Shown: positions 1 through 11,786, numbered from the stretch's first letter. The stretch is 64,000 nucleotides of DNA from Takakia lepidozioides (GCA_030704615.1 CM060733.1:30194001-30258000), one strand, 5' to 3'. Numbers and translations: made by a program. The notes: generated by a model from the sequence alone, not told the origin.

Positions 1-178
1 TACTAAGGGTGCACTGGTGACTTCAACAGTTGACTTTGTCAAAACCTTTGAAACTCACTACAGTACCCTTGGCAGAAATTCTAGGTCTAACAGTAAGGGG
101 TCTTCTGAAGAATGGAAGGACACAGAAAAAACTGTTTCTATGATTCAAGACAGCCCTGATGAACTGGAGTATATTTGA

Positions 179-1130
179 GTGGGTTACAACACTCCAATTA
201 GTTCTGGGATGGTGAAAGCAATTGAGCATTTCAACGGATACAAAGCTGGTGGACCTGATGGCTTAGTCAATGAGCTTATCAAGCATGGTGGCGACCCCAT
301 GATCGAGACCCTTGTACTCCCTATTTATCTTCTTTGGAGAACTGTTGATAACTCCAACCAGGCTAAGTCTCTAGAATCCATTCGAGTGGGGTGCTCAAGG
401 AGTGCATGTCAGCATGCTCTAATACAGCTAATGTGGCTGTTCGGGGTGAGTTTGGCATTCCTCCCTAAAGCTCCGAACGAGATGAATGCAATGTCGGATG
501 GCGGGGTCAGCTGCAACATCTGACTAATATCAGATATCCTAAGTTCATCGACTATATATCTTGGAAGCAGGATCGCCCTGTCAAACAGGCTAAGTCCTGG
601 CACAAGAGGGTACAAGAGATTTGCAAGGATCTGAATCTAAATCCATAAGTCTTGACCCTGCTGGATAAATCTGACCTAGAGGTGCCAGGAAACTGTCTGA
701 TCAAAATGAAGTTAGGCAGAAAGTTTCGCTTTCTGTGACATGGGTGAGGCCATTATGGATGACCTCAAGGGTTTACCCATTCTCGGCACTAGACTGAAAT
801 TTGAACTCAGGGCGGGAAGCCTACCTTTGAACAGCCACAGAGGTAGAGGGAAAGGGGGATTGCAAATGCCTGTTCTGTGGGCAAACCTGAAGACAATATC
901 CACTTTCTGATTCATTGTCCTGGGTACTTTCACCAGAGAGGCATCCTCTCAAATCCATCAAGGGACTTGTTCCTGTACCTCTGTTTACCAACTGTGAAAA
1001 TCTCGAGGCTGAGCCAAAATCCCAGGCCCTTTTGGGTCTAGTTATTGGGCAAGTCACACACAGCAGATTGCTGCTTGTGTGAAGCGAATTCTAGAGGATA
1101 TCTGGAAAACTCGGATCAATTGTCTATTTC
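179..1130 (+). pseudogene. LINE reverse-transcriptase remnant (fragment A)
   Basis: Decayed non-LTR retrotransposon. The translation near 215-330 has the KAGGPDGLVNELIKHGG signature found just upstream of the reverse-transcriptase palm in plant LINEs. Further on, in other frames, come a RYPKFIDYISWKQDRPVK-type segment (about 530-590) and a Cys/His-rich tail (C-x2-C then HFLIHC, about 865-925) typical of the zinc-binding region after LINE RT. Frames change several times and stops interrupt, and the palm core (QGCPL, YADD) is absent, so this is an internally deleted, dead copy. Both the 5' end and a poly-A tail are missing. Confidence 0.6.
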
Positions 1131-2116
1131 AAGGTAGCCCCTAACAAAGGTAGTTTCTGTCCCTTTGTGTTCTGCTCAAAAAAGGAGGTCAATGGCCACA
1201 ACGGCAAACGTCTTATGAGTACATTCTCTTGGTACGTGTCATAGAGTTCCTCCATTGTTTCTTTTCCTCTCTCCCCCTCTCTCAGCTGGATGGCTAGACT
1301 TCAAAAGACCATATAGGGTGAAGTCCGCCGAGTTTTGTGTATGACAGTCCCTGTTTACCCGAGCCACCCACCAAAGCCCTCTGTTAAGTAGTTGAACATC
1401 CAACCAGCTATCAGTCTTTGGCATATTTTTGCTGTTCTTTGAGGGCTTGCAGGACGCTACTCCTGCCTTAGGGATTGCACCCATCAGGGTTAACAAATCC
1501 TCTCTAGTATGAGGAGAATGTCAATGTATACGTTTGACATCAATTTCCTTTATCTAATTTGTACAATGTTATGCCTAGTTGGATTTAGTCTCAAATACCC
1601 ACTAGGGCTGAGGCCTCAGAACTCCACGACTATGTCCTCACGGGTTAGAAACAAGCAATAACACCAGATCTCTTTTCTCTCTCCTTTCCCCAAAAAGACT
1701 GCTCACCTTATCAAAGTCTTTGACAAGCTTGCCCTCAGGAGATGAGTTGTTTTCATACTCCATCCATAGCACCTTCAAACTCTTCTGCCGCCAGGTGTAG
1801 ACACATACAACACATTCAAGAACTACTTGAAACCACAATCTTTACCGGGGAAGATAGAAGAATACTACAACTAAAATTAATGGAAAATTAATGACAAGGT
1901 CCTGAACTCTTGCCAAAACATGTCCCTATCCCGAAGGCACGAAGGACAAGGGATCTGGAGAAAGAATAGTTACTGTAGCTTCAGCAATGTCATGAACATC
2001 TTCACACACCTGAAACAGAGCCAAACTTGTCTTGTAAATACCTTGGCTACTGAAGTCCTCCGATGACAAACTGACTGTAAAATCTCCAACAAGTTACTGA
2101 TCTCCTCAATTCAGGT
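1131..2116. other. No recognisable gene
   Basis: I see no coding signal, repeat array or RNA gene here. Short open frames on both strands carry no recognisable motif. Confidence 0.5.
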
Positions 2117-2485
2117 TTGTTGTTATACATATATATACGAAAAAGAAAAATCAGGCAAAGCGCCACCCAGTACACCAACTGTGTTAATTATCAATCATAC
2201 AATGCACGTAGTCAGCAATTGACTCAGATCACAGGCACCATTCCTGACAGTTTGGTAGATTGTCCATCTTTGATAAATTTGGTGTTGAGCTCCAATAAGC
2301 TGAGTGGGAACATGCTGATGGAGATAGGGTGGTTGCGAAACTTGACGACCCTTTACCTTTGGAACAACAGCCTCACAGGCACCATTCCAGCTAGTGTAGG
2401 AGATTGTTCATCTTTGGTGGAGCTGGAGTTGTCCTCCAATCAGCTCACTGGATACATACCAATGGAGCATGAATGGTGCTTGTGA
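2117..2485 (+). pseudogene. LRR receptor-kinase-type fragment
   Basis: From about residue 38 the open frame encodes three to four plant-type leucine-rich repeats (GTIPDSLVDCPSLINLVLSS, then NKLSG, LRNLTTLYLWNNSLTGTIP and LVELELSSNQLTGYIP). This is the pattern of extracellular LRR domains of plant receptor-like kinases. There is no signal peptide, membrane segment or kinase domain nearby, and the frame ends inside an inverted duplication (2,351-2,507). I read it as a gene fragment left behind or captured, not a functional gene. Confidence 0.65.
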
Positions 2486-2507
2486 GGCTGTTGTTCCATA
2501 GGTAAAG
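2351..2507. repeat. 37-bp inverted repeat inside the LRR fragment
   Basis: Positions 2,351-2,387 and 2,471-2,507 are reverse complements with 35 of 37 bases matching, separated by 83 bases. The second arm is an inverted copy of LRR coding sequence, so transcription would give a hairpin made of coding-derived sequence. Confidence 0.8.
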
Positions 2508-2960
2508 TTTCATTATATTTTGCAACCTTCACACCGCAGTTCACCCAGCCTGATCTCTTTGGCGTCTGGAACTTACGACGGAAACCAGCCAAAGCAAACC
2601 AATCACAATACTCGCCACCTCGCATTTCATCACAATGTCCAGAGACCGTTCCCCCTCCAGTCCTTGCTGAAATACTCTCCTTTCTTCAAGGATTTGTTGA
2701 GTACCACCAATCAGATGAGATCGTGTAAAACTGAGGGGTGGTCAACCCAGAAGGTATAGAAAACCCAATTGAAACCATGGACATAAACACCCCTTTGTTG
2801 ACCTCAATGCAGCTGCAGCCAGGCTCCTTTCTGACACCTCTGTCTCCATCATTCATCTCACCTTCGCTTGATCATCCTGGCACCTGCCAACTGCAGCATA
2901 GATGTTTGATAGCAACACGTAGGTTCCTGCATGCTGTGGATTCTTGAGAAAACATGCTGG
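2508..2960. other. No recognisable gene
   Basis: Unique sequence with short open frames only. Nothing recognised on either strand. Confidence 0.45.
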
Positions 2961-2999
2961 CCATGATCTCAATTCCTTCCAATAAAAGTGGGTACAGCC

Positions 3000-3900
3000 T
3001 TCATCCACCAAGCATGACTACATGCAGAGAGGAGAGAGACAAACATGATATCCTCTGGGTTAAGCTTTTCGTGGGCCTTCCTACCACATCTGAGGCTGGC
3101 ACATGCATTGACAACACAAATGACGGTGACAACGTTGGGTATTCCCCTTCAAATTGCATTTGTTCATAGATCTTTGAAGCCTCGCTACCCACACCCATGC
3201 TGAGCACATCCTCCTATCATGGCATTCCATGATTCAACCACATCTAGTGGAGCCATGTTGTCAAACACTTGCCGTGAACCCTTCAGGCTCCCACATTTGG
3301 CATACATGTCAACAAGGGTATTCTTCAGAATGATATCTCGCACAAGTCTAGCTTTGGTGATGTCAGCATAGACCTCTCAGCCCTTTTCCAGGTCACCTTG
3401 TCTGGCACACACATTCAGAATGCAAATGAACGTCACCTTGATGGGAGTCACCCCTTCCTACTTGCTCACACATCTCGAAAGCCTCCATACCACACCCATG
3501 TTGTGTGTATCCTACAATCATCACAGTCCATAAGCTGACATCTTGCTTAGCCATTTTGTTAAAAACCTGGCATACATGTCAGCAAGGGGAGGCCCCAGAA
3601 TGATATCGGGCACTCTTTCCCTCTGATAGGCCTTGCCCTCCTGCAAGATATAGACATAAGTATGGGAATGCCTTGTTAACATGTGCAGTGCCTCTTTCAG
3701 TCGTCCAGTCTTGCATAGTGTCCTCACATCCCCACAAGTGCCAAAAGAGATCTTGTTGACTCCTCTTGGTCCTCTTTCACAAGGAGAGGTGATGGTGGAT
3801 GTGTGGTGGATGTGCAGCCAGTCTGATGTCCTACGAAGACCTGGAACAAATTCAACCCTGCCAACCTGCATGACTCAACTCTTTGTTACAAAACTCCAAA
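3000..3900 (-). pseudogene. Pentatricopeptide repeat (PPR) pseudogene
   Basis: Minus-strand translation gives consecutive PPR motifs in shifting frames: LCKTGRLKEALHML (near 3,700), then about 3,470-3,240 a GVTPIKVTFICILNVCARQG unit and an LVDMYAKCGSLKGS unit, ending in ESWNAMIGG, and near 3,190-3,130 a MGVGSEASKIYEQMQFEGE unit. Family members are organelle-targeted RNA-binding proteins of C-to-U editing and RNA processing. Here a nonsense codon (after GDLEKG) and several frameshifts break the reading frame, and no DYW or E domain is seen. The motif style is that of early-diverging land plants. Confidence 0.75.
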
Positions 3901-3929
3901 GCTCCAAGATCATCATCTCTTCACGATAG

Positions 3930-5210
3930 CGGCAGGGGTACAAACTACTGCAGTCATCGACTTTCAGAAGAGACTGTACCAATACTACCTGGAGAGTTGG
4001 AATCCCCAAATAATATTCAAAGTAATACCCACTGTCCACTTGCCCTGTAGATTGCTGATGCCCATTAACACTAAAATCGTCACCAGACCTAACCAATGGT
4101 GATACTTAGGTGAACCATCACCAGGCCCAACCGTTCTTCTCATTTGGTACAAAGGCCTCGCGATTTGAAGGAACACTTACCTTACTGCTACGCCACAACC
4201 CATTTTGCAGGCGGAGGGAAGTTTTCCCTGCGAATGCATGCATCCAATTTTTGAGGGCGATGCGCACGACACCTTCGTGGACCTCACCTACCACCAACAG
4301 GTCCTACTCGTGTTGGCTTTGGCTGGGTACCCATGATTGCTTATTAAGATTTACTTTACTTCTTATGTTTTCAGGGTATCTGTGACTACATACTCTGTGG
4401 ACTGGAAGATCTGTCGCATCGAAAAAATCAAAATGGAATCTGCCGATGTGCAGGAATCGCGTTTGTGGGTACCCGAGTTTGGTCACACTCGTGCCCTCCA
4501 CCCTACCAATTTGGGCAGCCATCAACCCCCCTTTCCCTGTGGTCTCCTTCGCCTGCCTTCCACCCGCCCCCTCACGTGGTCATCGTGCCATCTTCCTACT
4601 GCCTGAATTCCTTTTAAATGAAACTTGGGCTAATTAATTTAGCTCCGCTGTACTACCTATTAATACAGCTATCGTTCAGGTTTGCTTTTTTTTTGGGCCC
4701 TGCATGTGCAGAGCACTAAAGTAGTTAAGGCGGAGGAGTAAGCTCTTGGAGCATCCCCACACTTGAGCCCGAAAAACTCCTTGTAACACCAAAGATAGTG
4801 TCATCGATTCAGTGCCTGCTGGGTTCTGTGGCGCGGCAGCCCGACTCGCGCACACCCTTGTCCCTGAATCGCCCACGCTATACCCGTGCACCTTGCCTCC
4901 TATTGGCCGGAAGGGGCGAGATCTCCACCAAGATGCTGACAGGCATGCGCTTTATCACGTTGACTTGGATTCAGGGACGTATTCTGCGCACGGAATACAG
5001 CGGCCGGGTTCAGTGCACGGAACGATATTCAGTGCGAGCTTTTCATGGGATATAGGATGATATTCAATGCCTTTTGACCCCTTGCCTTTTTAGAAAATAT
5101 GGAGGTGGCATGCCAACTCCAAATGGCATCCAATAAGTTGGAGCAGGTATGCCACCTCATGTGGTATAATTATGCAGAAAAAAATGGAAGGGTTGAGCTT
5201 GAAATAACCA
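3930..5210. other. No recognisable gene
   Basis: Several short open frames occur on both strands but none shows a known motif or consistent coding character. A short homopurine/T-rich patch lies near 4,683-4,695. Confidence 0.45.
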
Positions 5211-5214
5211 TTAG

Positions 5215-5620
5215 GTGAGTGGCTCCAGTTCCAGGCATCGGTCCTTTGCGCTTGCTCTACCGCCGTGCTGGAAACCTGGAGCACTGTCTGCTTCACTGCC
5301 AAGCACCATCCAAGATATGGCCTCTAGTGAAATCTTTTTACCTAAAGTGGAATCCAAAGCCTGTCTCTGGAACTCATTTGGTGGAATACAAAAAACAAAG
5401 TTGTAAGTTGTCTTCTATTTGAAACCCTCAAAGGGTCGACATTATGGCATCTTTTGAAAATCCGTTGTAAGAATACCTTCTTTGGAAAGACAGCCACGAT
5501 ATCATCTCTCCTCTCCAGCATTTTTTATGATCTCCAGACTAAAGCTCGTAAAGCATGGGCTAAAAAATGTGCAGAAATGCACCAAAATTCCGGGAGTGCA
5601 GATCAAATCCACGCAATACG
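5215..5620 (+). pseudogene. LINE C-terminal zf-RVT remnant
   Basis: The frame starting near 5,219 carries LLYRRAGNLEHCLLHCQAPS and IWPLVKSFYLKWN, matching the zinc-binding C-terminal domain (zf-RVT) of plant L1-type LINEs. It is followed in another frame by LWHLLKIRCKNTFFGKTA, the usual tail of that domain. It is truncated at its 5' side and separated from the longer LINE that follows, so it may be a different, older copy. Confidence 0.55.
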
Positions 5621-6039
5621 ATCTCCCTCCACCGCCGTGGCGCAACCTTTGAGTCCCCCTCCACACTTTCACCGGAGTTTGAGCGAGATGTCAACTGGAA
5701 ACACATAAAAACTTCATCCAAGGCTTCTAGATTGAATTACTCTTAAATCCTTCTGATTTAGGCAAAGTCACTGAGGAAGATCAATGTTCTTTGTTTCTCA
5801 TTTTAGCTAAAGTAAGGTCAAAGGTCGGTTGGCTTAGGGACCATCAGTTCTTAGTAGGCCTGCCTACATTTAAGTGGTCTTCTCTCTCGGGATCCGTCCC
5901 AACATTTAGGTTCTTCAAAATCCATCGTTGGGTGGATGCACGGCTCTTACTACACTGATCACGGTGTGTGTGCCTTATGGCAAACACAAGGCCTTCTTAA
6001 AATGTCTTCTACACTGCCAACATAGGTTGGAAAGCGGCA

Positions 6040-7290
6040 GACCTAGAGCGGTCACCATGAACACCTATCTGGAAGCTAAGCGCAATCTGGCCTTGAGGCT
6101 CCAGCCTTTGTTGTCAAAGCTAATTCGGCCGGAGCAAACAGGGTTTTTGAAGAACTGGACAATATTTTGTTCTGCAACGAAGTTCTTCATGTTGCGCATG
6201 TTTATGAGCAACCTATTGCTATGTTAATGCTGGACTTCCAGAAAGCATTTGACAACATCATCTGGGATTATCTCCTTCGTGCACTCAAGCTTCGGGCATC
6301 GCTGGTAACTTTCTCAAATGGATCTGCAATCTCCTGAAGTCTGTCCAGATCATTTCCTCTCTTTAAGTTGGTGCGCCAGGGCTGCCCATTAGCCCCATTT
6401 TTTTTTTTAATTGTTGCAGTGGGCTAGGGCACCTTATGGATAAGAGGAACGACTCAAGAGGGCTTTCTATTCCACAATCGCCTTCATTGGACCCATCCTC
6501 CTCAATCTTATATGCTGATGGTACGACTCTTTTCATCGACAACAGTTCTTTGGAGAATGTTGAAGCTACTCTTGGTTCTCTCTCTACCTTCTGCGGTGCC
6601 TCTGGTCTGGATATCAATTGGAATAAATCCATAGGGCTTCTCAGTCAACTTCCTGAGTCCAGTGCAGCTAAACACTGTGAGTCTTGGGGTTCAGTCTTAG
6701 GGCTTAGATGGATGGAAGCAGGGCAAGTGCATGTGCTTCTGGGTCATCAAATTGGGCTCAACATTAGTGATGAGCTTAGATTTGCAGCGGTTCTCTCTAA
6801 GCTGAAAACTAAATTGGCCTATTGGAGCTCATTACATTTTTCCATCATGGGAAGAGCTTTGGTAGCTAATGAAGTCCTTTTGGCCTCTTCTTGGTTCACT
6901 CCTGCAGTTTGGTCTCTTGGTTCTACAATATTCATCAAGAAGATCAAATGAACTTCATTTGGGATGCTTCTCCGACAGCTCCCAATAAGAGGGCCCTTGT
7001 GAGCTGGGCTCAGCTATGTCAAAAAAAGAAATACGGGGGCTTGGAATTATTGACCCTGATGCGCAGATTTCTGCCTTGTTGCAAAGTGGGTACCAAGAAT
7101 CTTTACCCACATGTCAAGTTCTTGGAGTCGATTAGTTAGGCTTCATCTCGCTGCTTCAACCCCTAGATCCAGCCCTCTCTGGACTGCTTCGCTGAAATGG
7201 ATAGATCAAGGTGGGAGGTTCAACGTCAATCCAGGCATTGGCTCCAAAGTTTGGCCCATCTGTTTGGTCAGCGTGGTGCAAGATGAGGGG
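6040..7290 (+). pseudogene. LINE reverse transcriptase (broken)
   Basis: Motifs in order across frames: ALRLQPLLSKLIRPEQTGF (about 6,090-6,145), LDFQKAFDNIIWDYLLRAL (about 6,230-6,285), the RQGCPLAP motif (about 6,375), then LYADGTTLFID (about 6,508-6,540), followed by a thumb region with WSSLHFSIMGRALVANEVLL. The catalytic box reads YADG instead of YADD, so the second catalytic aspartate is lost. With the frameshifts before and after the palm, this copy cannot make an active enzyme. Confidence 0.75.
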
Positions 7291-8002
7291 TTTTTTTTTG
7301 GGGGATTGCTATTCCGTGAGCAGAACCCGTGAGCAGAAAATACTCTGAGCAGAATTCTGCTCACGTTCCTCGGAATTAGAATTTAGGGTTGGGCCTATTA
7401 CCGCCATGCGTCAACTCCTAGAAGCCCTATTACCGTAAATGGGAGCTTAGTATTCCTGGAGTGTGACTAAGGCTTAGCAATAAGATTGGTGAGTGGATGA
7501 ATAATGGATGTATGTGATATGATAAAAATATGGATGAATGTAAAATGTCGATTCCAATCCACTTATCGCGTAAGGAAGGTAAAAAGCTTGAAGAGGGTAA
7601 GTGCAGACTACACTGGTTCAAAAGCGGCATATGTGCCCTCCACTGAAAGTCCATGAGAAAAACTCAATGCACCTTTTAATTAAGGATATTTGTTCAAATA
7701 TATTTTTATCTTCATAGGTAATGGTATACTAATCATATTTAGTAAATGGTCTCATCCCAAATATTTGAGATGTTTTTTAGTATAATTGTTTTTAAATATT
7801 TTTCTCTTATTTAGAAATAATAGCTATTTATTATTATCTTGTAGTTTATGAAATTTTTCCATATAACAATAAGCTCCTAGAGACAATAACAATATAATAT
7901 TCTTAGCAAAGATCTCCACCCAAATATGAATTTTTCAAAATTCTATGGACAAATCGTCATTTTGGGGGTTTTTTTGGTACAAAAAAGTCCATTGACTGCA
8001 TG

Positions 8003-8065
8003 AAGCACCCTTGAGTGCCAAGGCACTCAAGGAGGCGGAGGCGCTCACTAGGTGGAGTCCCGCAC
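8003..8065 (+). repeat. Module shared with the LTRs of the Ty3 element at 17,740-23,029
   Basis: This stretch is nearly identical to 17,831-17,894 and to the matching part of the other LTR (near 22,395-22,458). It includes a palindrome reading CCTTGAGTGCC / GGCACTCAAGG. Immediately beyond, sequence similarity to the LTR stops. Confidence 0.8.
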
Positions 8066-8088
8066 TTTTCAGATGGCATTTGGGACAT

Positions 8089-8113
8089 CCAATGGACTGT
8101 CACAGTCCATTGG
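8089..8113. repeat. 25-bp near-perfect palindrome
   Basis: CCAATGGACTG and CAGTCCATTGG flank a 3-base centre. Further copies of GTCCATTG occur at about 7,987 and 8,105. Confidence 0.8.
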
Positions 8114-8497
8114 AATTCCCTACAAAAGTCCATAGCTTCATGAGATTTCAACCAATTACCAATGTACATATGGTAAGTGGCTAACCCATTCTAAGTCCAT
8201 TTGCTATGAATATATACTTATGTGTATAGGATGAAGAATAATATGACAAGCAGTCAGTCGAAAACTGCAAATTGCAGTCCAAACTGAGCCACTCTAGTCT
8301 ACATCTACCCAAGAGGGAAGAAGTTGCTTTGGAGGAGAGAGGGGGCGATATTGCTTTCTGTGTACGATGGCCAACATATTTCGTCTACAGCAATCTCACA
8401 AGAGGATTCATTCTCGGCACATCAGTTTTTCTACCCATGGGACACAATGGTTTTTGTTGGCATAAATGCTGATGTGTTGAGTAGGAATCAAGACCCC

Positions 8498-8839
8498 CTA
8501 CAGCAACATGCTTAGGTCCATTGGCAGTTTGGCAATCAAATCGTCTACCTCATCCAATATCCCCGGGCGGCCAAGAACCTCCACCATGACTAGTAGTCCC
8601 ATATGACTGCAAGCAGAGATAATGGAATAAAGGTGATATTGTCTGATGTATGATGCAATTCCTGCTTTTTGAATGAGATTAGCATGGACTTGCTTGCCCT
8701 TCCCTAGGTATCCAAGGTTGACACATACATTGACTCCGCTAATGAAAGTGACCATGATCGGTCGCACCCCTTTTTGTGATCTTCCTATGTTGCATTCTGT
8801 ATTCCATCTCCACTGAGTGAATTTGCTCGACCACATCAT
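8498..8839 (-). pseudogene. PPR gene fragment carried by the Pack-MULE
   Basis: Open minus-strand frame of 113 aa with PPR units: GVRPIMVTFISGVNVCVNLG, GKGKQVHANLIQKAG and, after a short internal deletion, SACSHMGLLVMVEVLGRPGI plus a DEVDDLIAKLP tail unit. These match the central and end-of-array PPR-L/S motifs of plant organelle RNA-binding proteins. It is only a fragment, without start context or DYW domain, and lies entirely inside the 7,300-9,828 element, which fits gene-fragment capture by a Pack-MULE. Confidence 0.75.
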
Positions 8840-8887
8840 AGAGAGTCATTGCAATGGTATGTCTAAATGACTACCTGTCTGGGTTCG

Positions 8888-9158
8888 GATTAAGATGGCA
8901 TTGATGCCAGCTTAATCTCCACCCCTCTAAGCTTAAGGAAACTGAAAAACAAAAAAGAAGCAACCACTGAAGTCCTACTGTCTATTTGTGTATCTGTCTG
9001 TCTATTTGTCTGGGTCTGGATTAAGATGGCGTTGACGCCAGCTTAATCTCCACCCCTCTAAGCACAAGGAAATTGACAAACAGAAAAGCAGAAACCACTC
9101 AAGAACCATGTCTGTCTGTCTGGGTCTAGATTAAGATGGCGTTGATGTCAGCTTAATC
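8888..9158. repeat. Three 30-bp palindromes with GGCGTTGACGCC-like core
   Basis: Copies at 8,888-8,917, 9,019-9,048 and 9,129-9,158 read GATTAAGATGGC ... GCCAGCTTAATC around a TTGA centre, embedded in a longer direct repeat (period 131 and 110 bp). A degenerate fourth copy lies near 9,255-9,295. The core matches the palindromes in the introns of the methyltransferase gene at 43,158-48,790. Confidence 0.85.
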
Positions 9159-9849
9159 TCTACCCCTCCAATGAGAAGGATATTGAAAAACAGAAAAGCA
9201 GCAAAAAATAAATAAATAAAAACTGATTTTAATTATTTTTTTAATTATTTTTTGTTTTCCGAATGTGCCGGTGTTGTCAATGACACCTTAATCTGGCTGG
9301 TCTTCTGGGCTGGAATTAAGCTTCTGCCAAATTAAAATACACTTATTTAAACTCAACAACACATACATTTTTGGGTTTTTGTTTTAATTTGATCTGTTGG
9401 GTTGAATTATCATGTGCAAACAGGGGCTGGGAATTATGATGGCCTCTGCTATTCTCATAATGGTCTCTTAAGATAGCAAATACTGACCTACATGTGGATT
9501 CCATTGGGGTCAGAGTCTCGACAAGTGGACCAAAAGTACATCTCCGAAAACCTACAACATACACATGTTCAGCTTTGTACGAAGTGGAGAGCAACAAATA
9601 TTAAGGCGGAAGTAGAGGTCTCATAATGGCCTCTTAAGATGGCCTCAAAGGTCTCATTAATTTCGGTCCGATGGAGAGGAGATTGCGTCATTGCAGTGGA
9701 GTTTGCGTCCACGGCAACAGGCCCATTTTTTCCCTCGGTTTTAGGCTCCGCTTCACTAATCTGCTCACGCTTACAATCTGCTCACGCTTAAGGGATTCTG
9801 CTCACGGGTTCTGCTCACACGGTAGCTGTTTTTTTTTTTTTTTCAAACC

Positions 9850-11210
9850 ATGCCTACTTCCTTTGCGAAGGTCCTCGGACAACCCTTATTTGCCAATTAT
9901 AATCGAGACTCTGATATCCTCATTCCATGCTCAAGCCGATGGGCCCACTGGGAGGCTGCAAGCCTTTCACACTTGCTTCACTTCTGGGACATGAATTCAG
10001 GTTCTATCATCTCCCCCGCAACTGCTGCTGCTAATTTTTCACTGAGAAAGAACAATAGTGGCTGGAATGTTGTCATGGGCGAGCTTCCTTCTCATTGGAC
10101 GGAGCTGTTATCACAACAAGGCATTTTTTCCCTCCCTAGGTGGCTTGGGTACTCTGTCGGTTAACTCTACTTTCTATGCAACCAGCAGAGGGCCTGATTT
10201 TTTTTTTGGAATTAGCTTCCAGGTGCATCGGCATGGCCAATTGTTCAAGCCTAACTTGATTCATTCTATTCCTGCCAACACCTGCCTCTTTGACATACGG
10301 GTCCTTTACTCGTGTTCTGGTAAAGCCAACCATATACCCCCAGAGGAACTGCAGCATTACAACAGATCCTTTGTCTGGTTTCATTCTGCCCCAATTAGGT
10401 TGTTGCAGTTTGATCCAAGTGAGCGGTTATGGATGAACAAACAACATGATCATTTTTTCGCTTACTCTGTCAAGCTTGGCTACTCCTTGTTGATGCCTAA
10501 GCAATCCTTTCATAGATAGTGGCAGAAAAAGTGGGATTACTCTGGAGAATGAAACATTCATTGGAAACAGGTCTGGGATGACATTTGGAAAAAACATAGG
10601 CCAGCGAAAATATTTGTCTTTCTATGGAAGATTGCAAATAGATTTGTGTCTATTGGTGCTTCTATCTCAGATCTTCCTACCAATTGTGCGTTATGTAACC
10701 TTAACCTCCCGGAAAATATAGAGCATTGCTTGGTGCTCTGCCCTTTTGCTGCAGCCATGTGGTCTAAGGCCTCTGCTTTCTACTCTCTTTGGAACTCCAA
10801 TCTCTCCTTATCTGTTTCTGCTATTCTTTTGAATATTAAAGATAGCTTAAAGTTCAGCTCATGCCCAGTTTGGGAATCTTTGAGAGGTACAATTTTGTGG
10901 CAGATCTGGAAGATGAGGTATTCAATGGTCTTTCAAAATGTTATGCCATGTTTACAGAAGACCTTGCACATGGCTCACTCAGACTTGATGTCTGAAGCTC
11001 AAAAGTGTTGGTTGACTATTGTGACAACTTTGCCAAAATGTGGGATCAGGAAAAGAGACCAGCTTCTCTCTTCCTTCGACAGCTCGTGGGGACATGGGGG
11101 GGGTGCTCTACATGCGAATTTTAGATTCCAAAGTTATTTGGGAGAAAAGCCTCATTCCCTGCTGGCAGCTTGGTCAGTGATAAAGCATCCCCACTTCGGC
11201 TGGTGACTAC
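9850..11210 (+). pseudogene. LINE C-terminal domain with zf-RVT (broken)
   Basis: The first open part (from 9,850) corresponds to the region between RT thumb and zf-RVT. After a frame change it continues to about 10,520. The stretch from about 10,580 gives KHRPAKIFVFLWKIANRFVS, then CALCNLNLPENIEHCLVLCP and AAAMWSKASAFYSLW: the C-x2-C ... H-x3-C pattern of zf-RVT, followed by TILWQIWKMRYSMVFQN. Stops at 10,518 and 10,550 and frame changes mark it as dead. It continues the LINE interrupted at 7,299. Confidence 0.75.
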
Positions 11211-11786
11211 GAGGTCAATGGGAGGAGCAAGCGAAGCCTCAGGAAGGGGAAATCGATCGAAAGCTCAATTGTCTTTTTTGAGAACCCTAAGAGGAAACGT
11301 GGTAGCGATTAGTTCTTCTTCTTTTGCTTCTTGCTTTCAGGGTTGCTTGCTATCTGGACTCAGTAGTTCGGATTTTGCAATCTTCTGCAGGTTATGCTTC
11401 TAAGCCTTGATGGATGTGTGGTATTTATTGCTATGCTGGCTTTTGCATCTTGTTGGTGTTAGGACTGTTGGGCCTCTTGGAAGTCGAGAGTTACTACTTG
11501 TCTCTCTCCTCTCTCTCTTTCCAAATTCCCTTGCGAAATCCGCACACACTCCGTCCAATACCACCTCAGCCTCTCCCTGCCTTTCTGTCTCCAACAATAA
11601 TTCTAGTCTGCATCCCGCCTCCAATCGCCTCCCTCTACGTCAATTAACCAAGAGATAGTTACTTCACCCCCTAGTTTTTTGATTCGGAGTGGAACCTCAA
11701 CCATCTGCCTCATGGCTATAATTTGTAAGGTTATTTTTTCCTTACCTTATCAATAAAGTTCTCCAGGGGCACTGTCCCTTCTTCTC

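Larger units (their letters stand above)
7300..9828. mobile_element. Non-autonomous MULE (Pack-MULE-like), 2.5 kb
   Basis: The left end (GGGGGATTGCTATTCCGTGA, then GCAGAACCC) and the reverse complement of the right end share a perfect 23-bp block made of two GTGAGCAGA-type units just inside the tips. The element sits in a T tract: nine T at 7,291-7,299 and at least nine directly after 9,828, compatible with a 9-bp target duplication, and it splits a LINE. It encodes no transposase. It carries a PPR fragment, an LTR-derived module (8,003-8,065) and three long palindromes. The 7,390-7,980 part is AT-rich and featureless. The terminal RTGAGC motif is shared with the two large MULEs at 28,941-55,249. 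Confidence 0.75.

Noticed and set aside
9671-9994. Plus-strand 107-aa frame bridging the Pack-MULE right tip
   Set aside because: Runs through the terminal repeats and T tract (FFFFF) and uses a frame different from the LINE protein.
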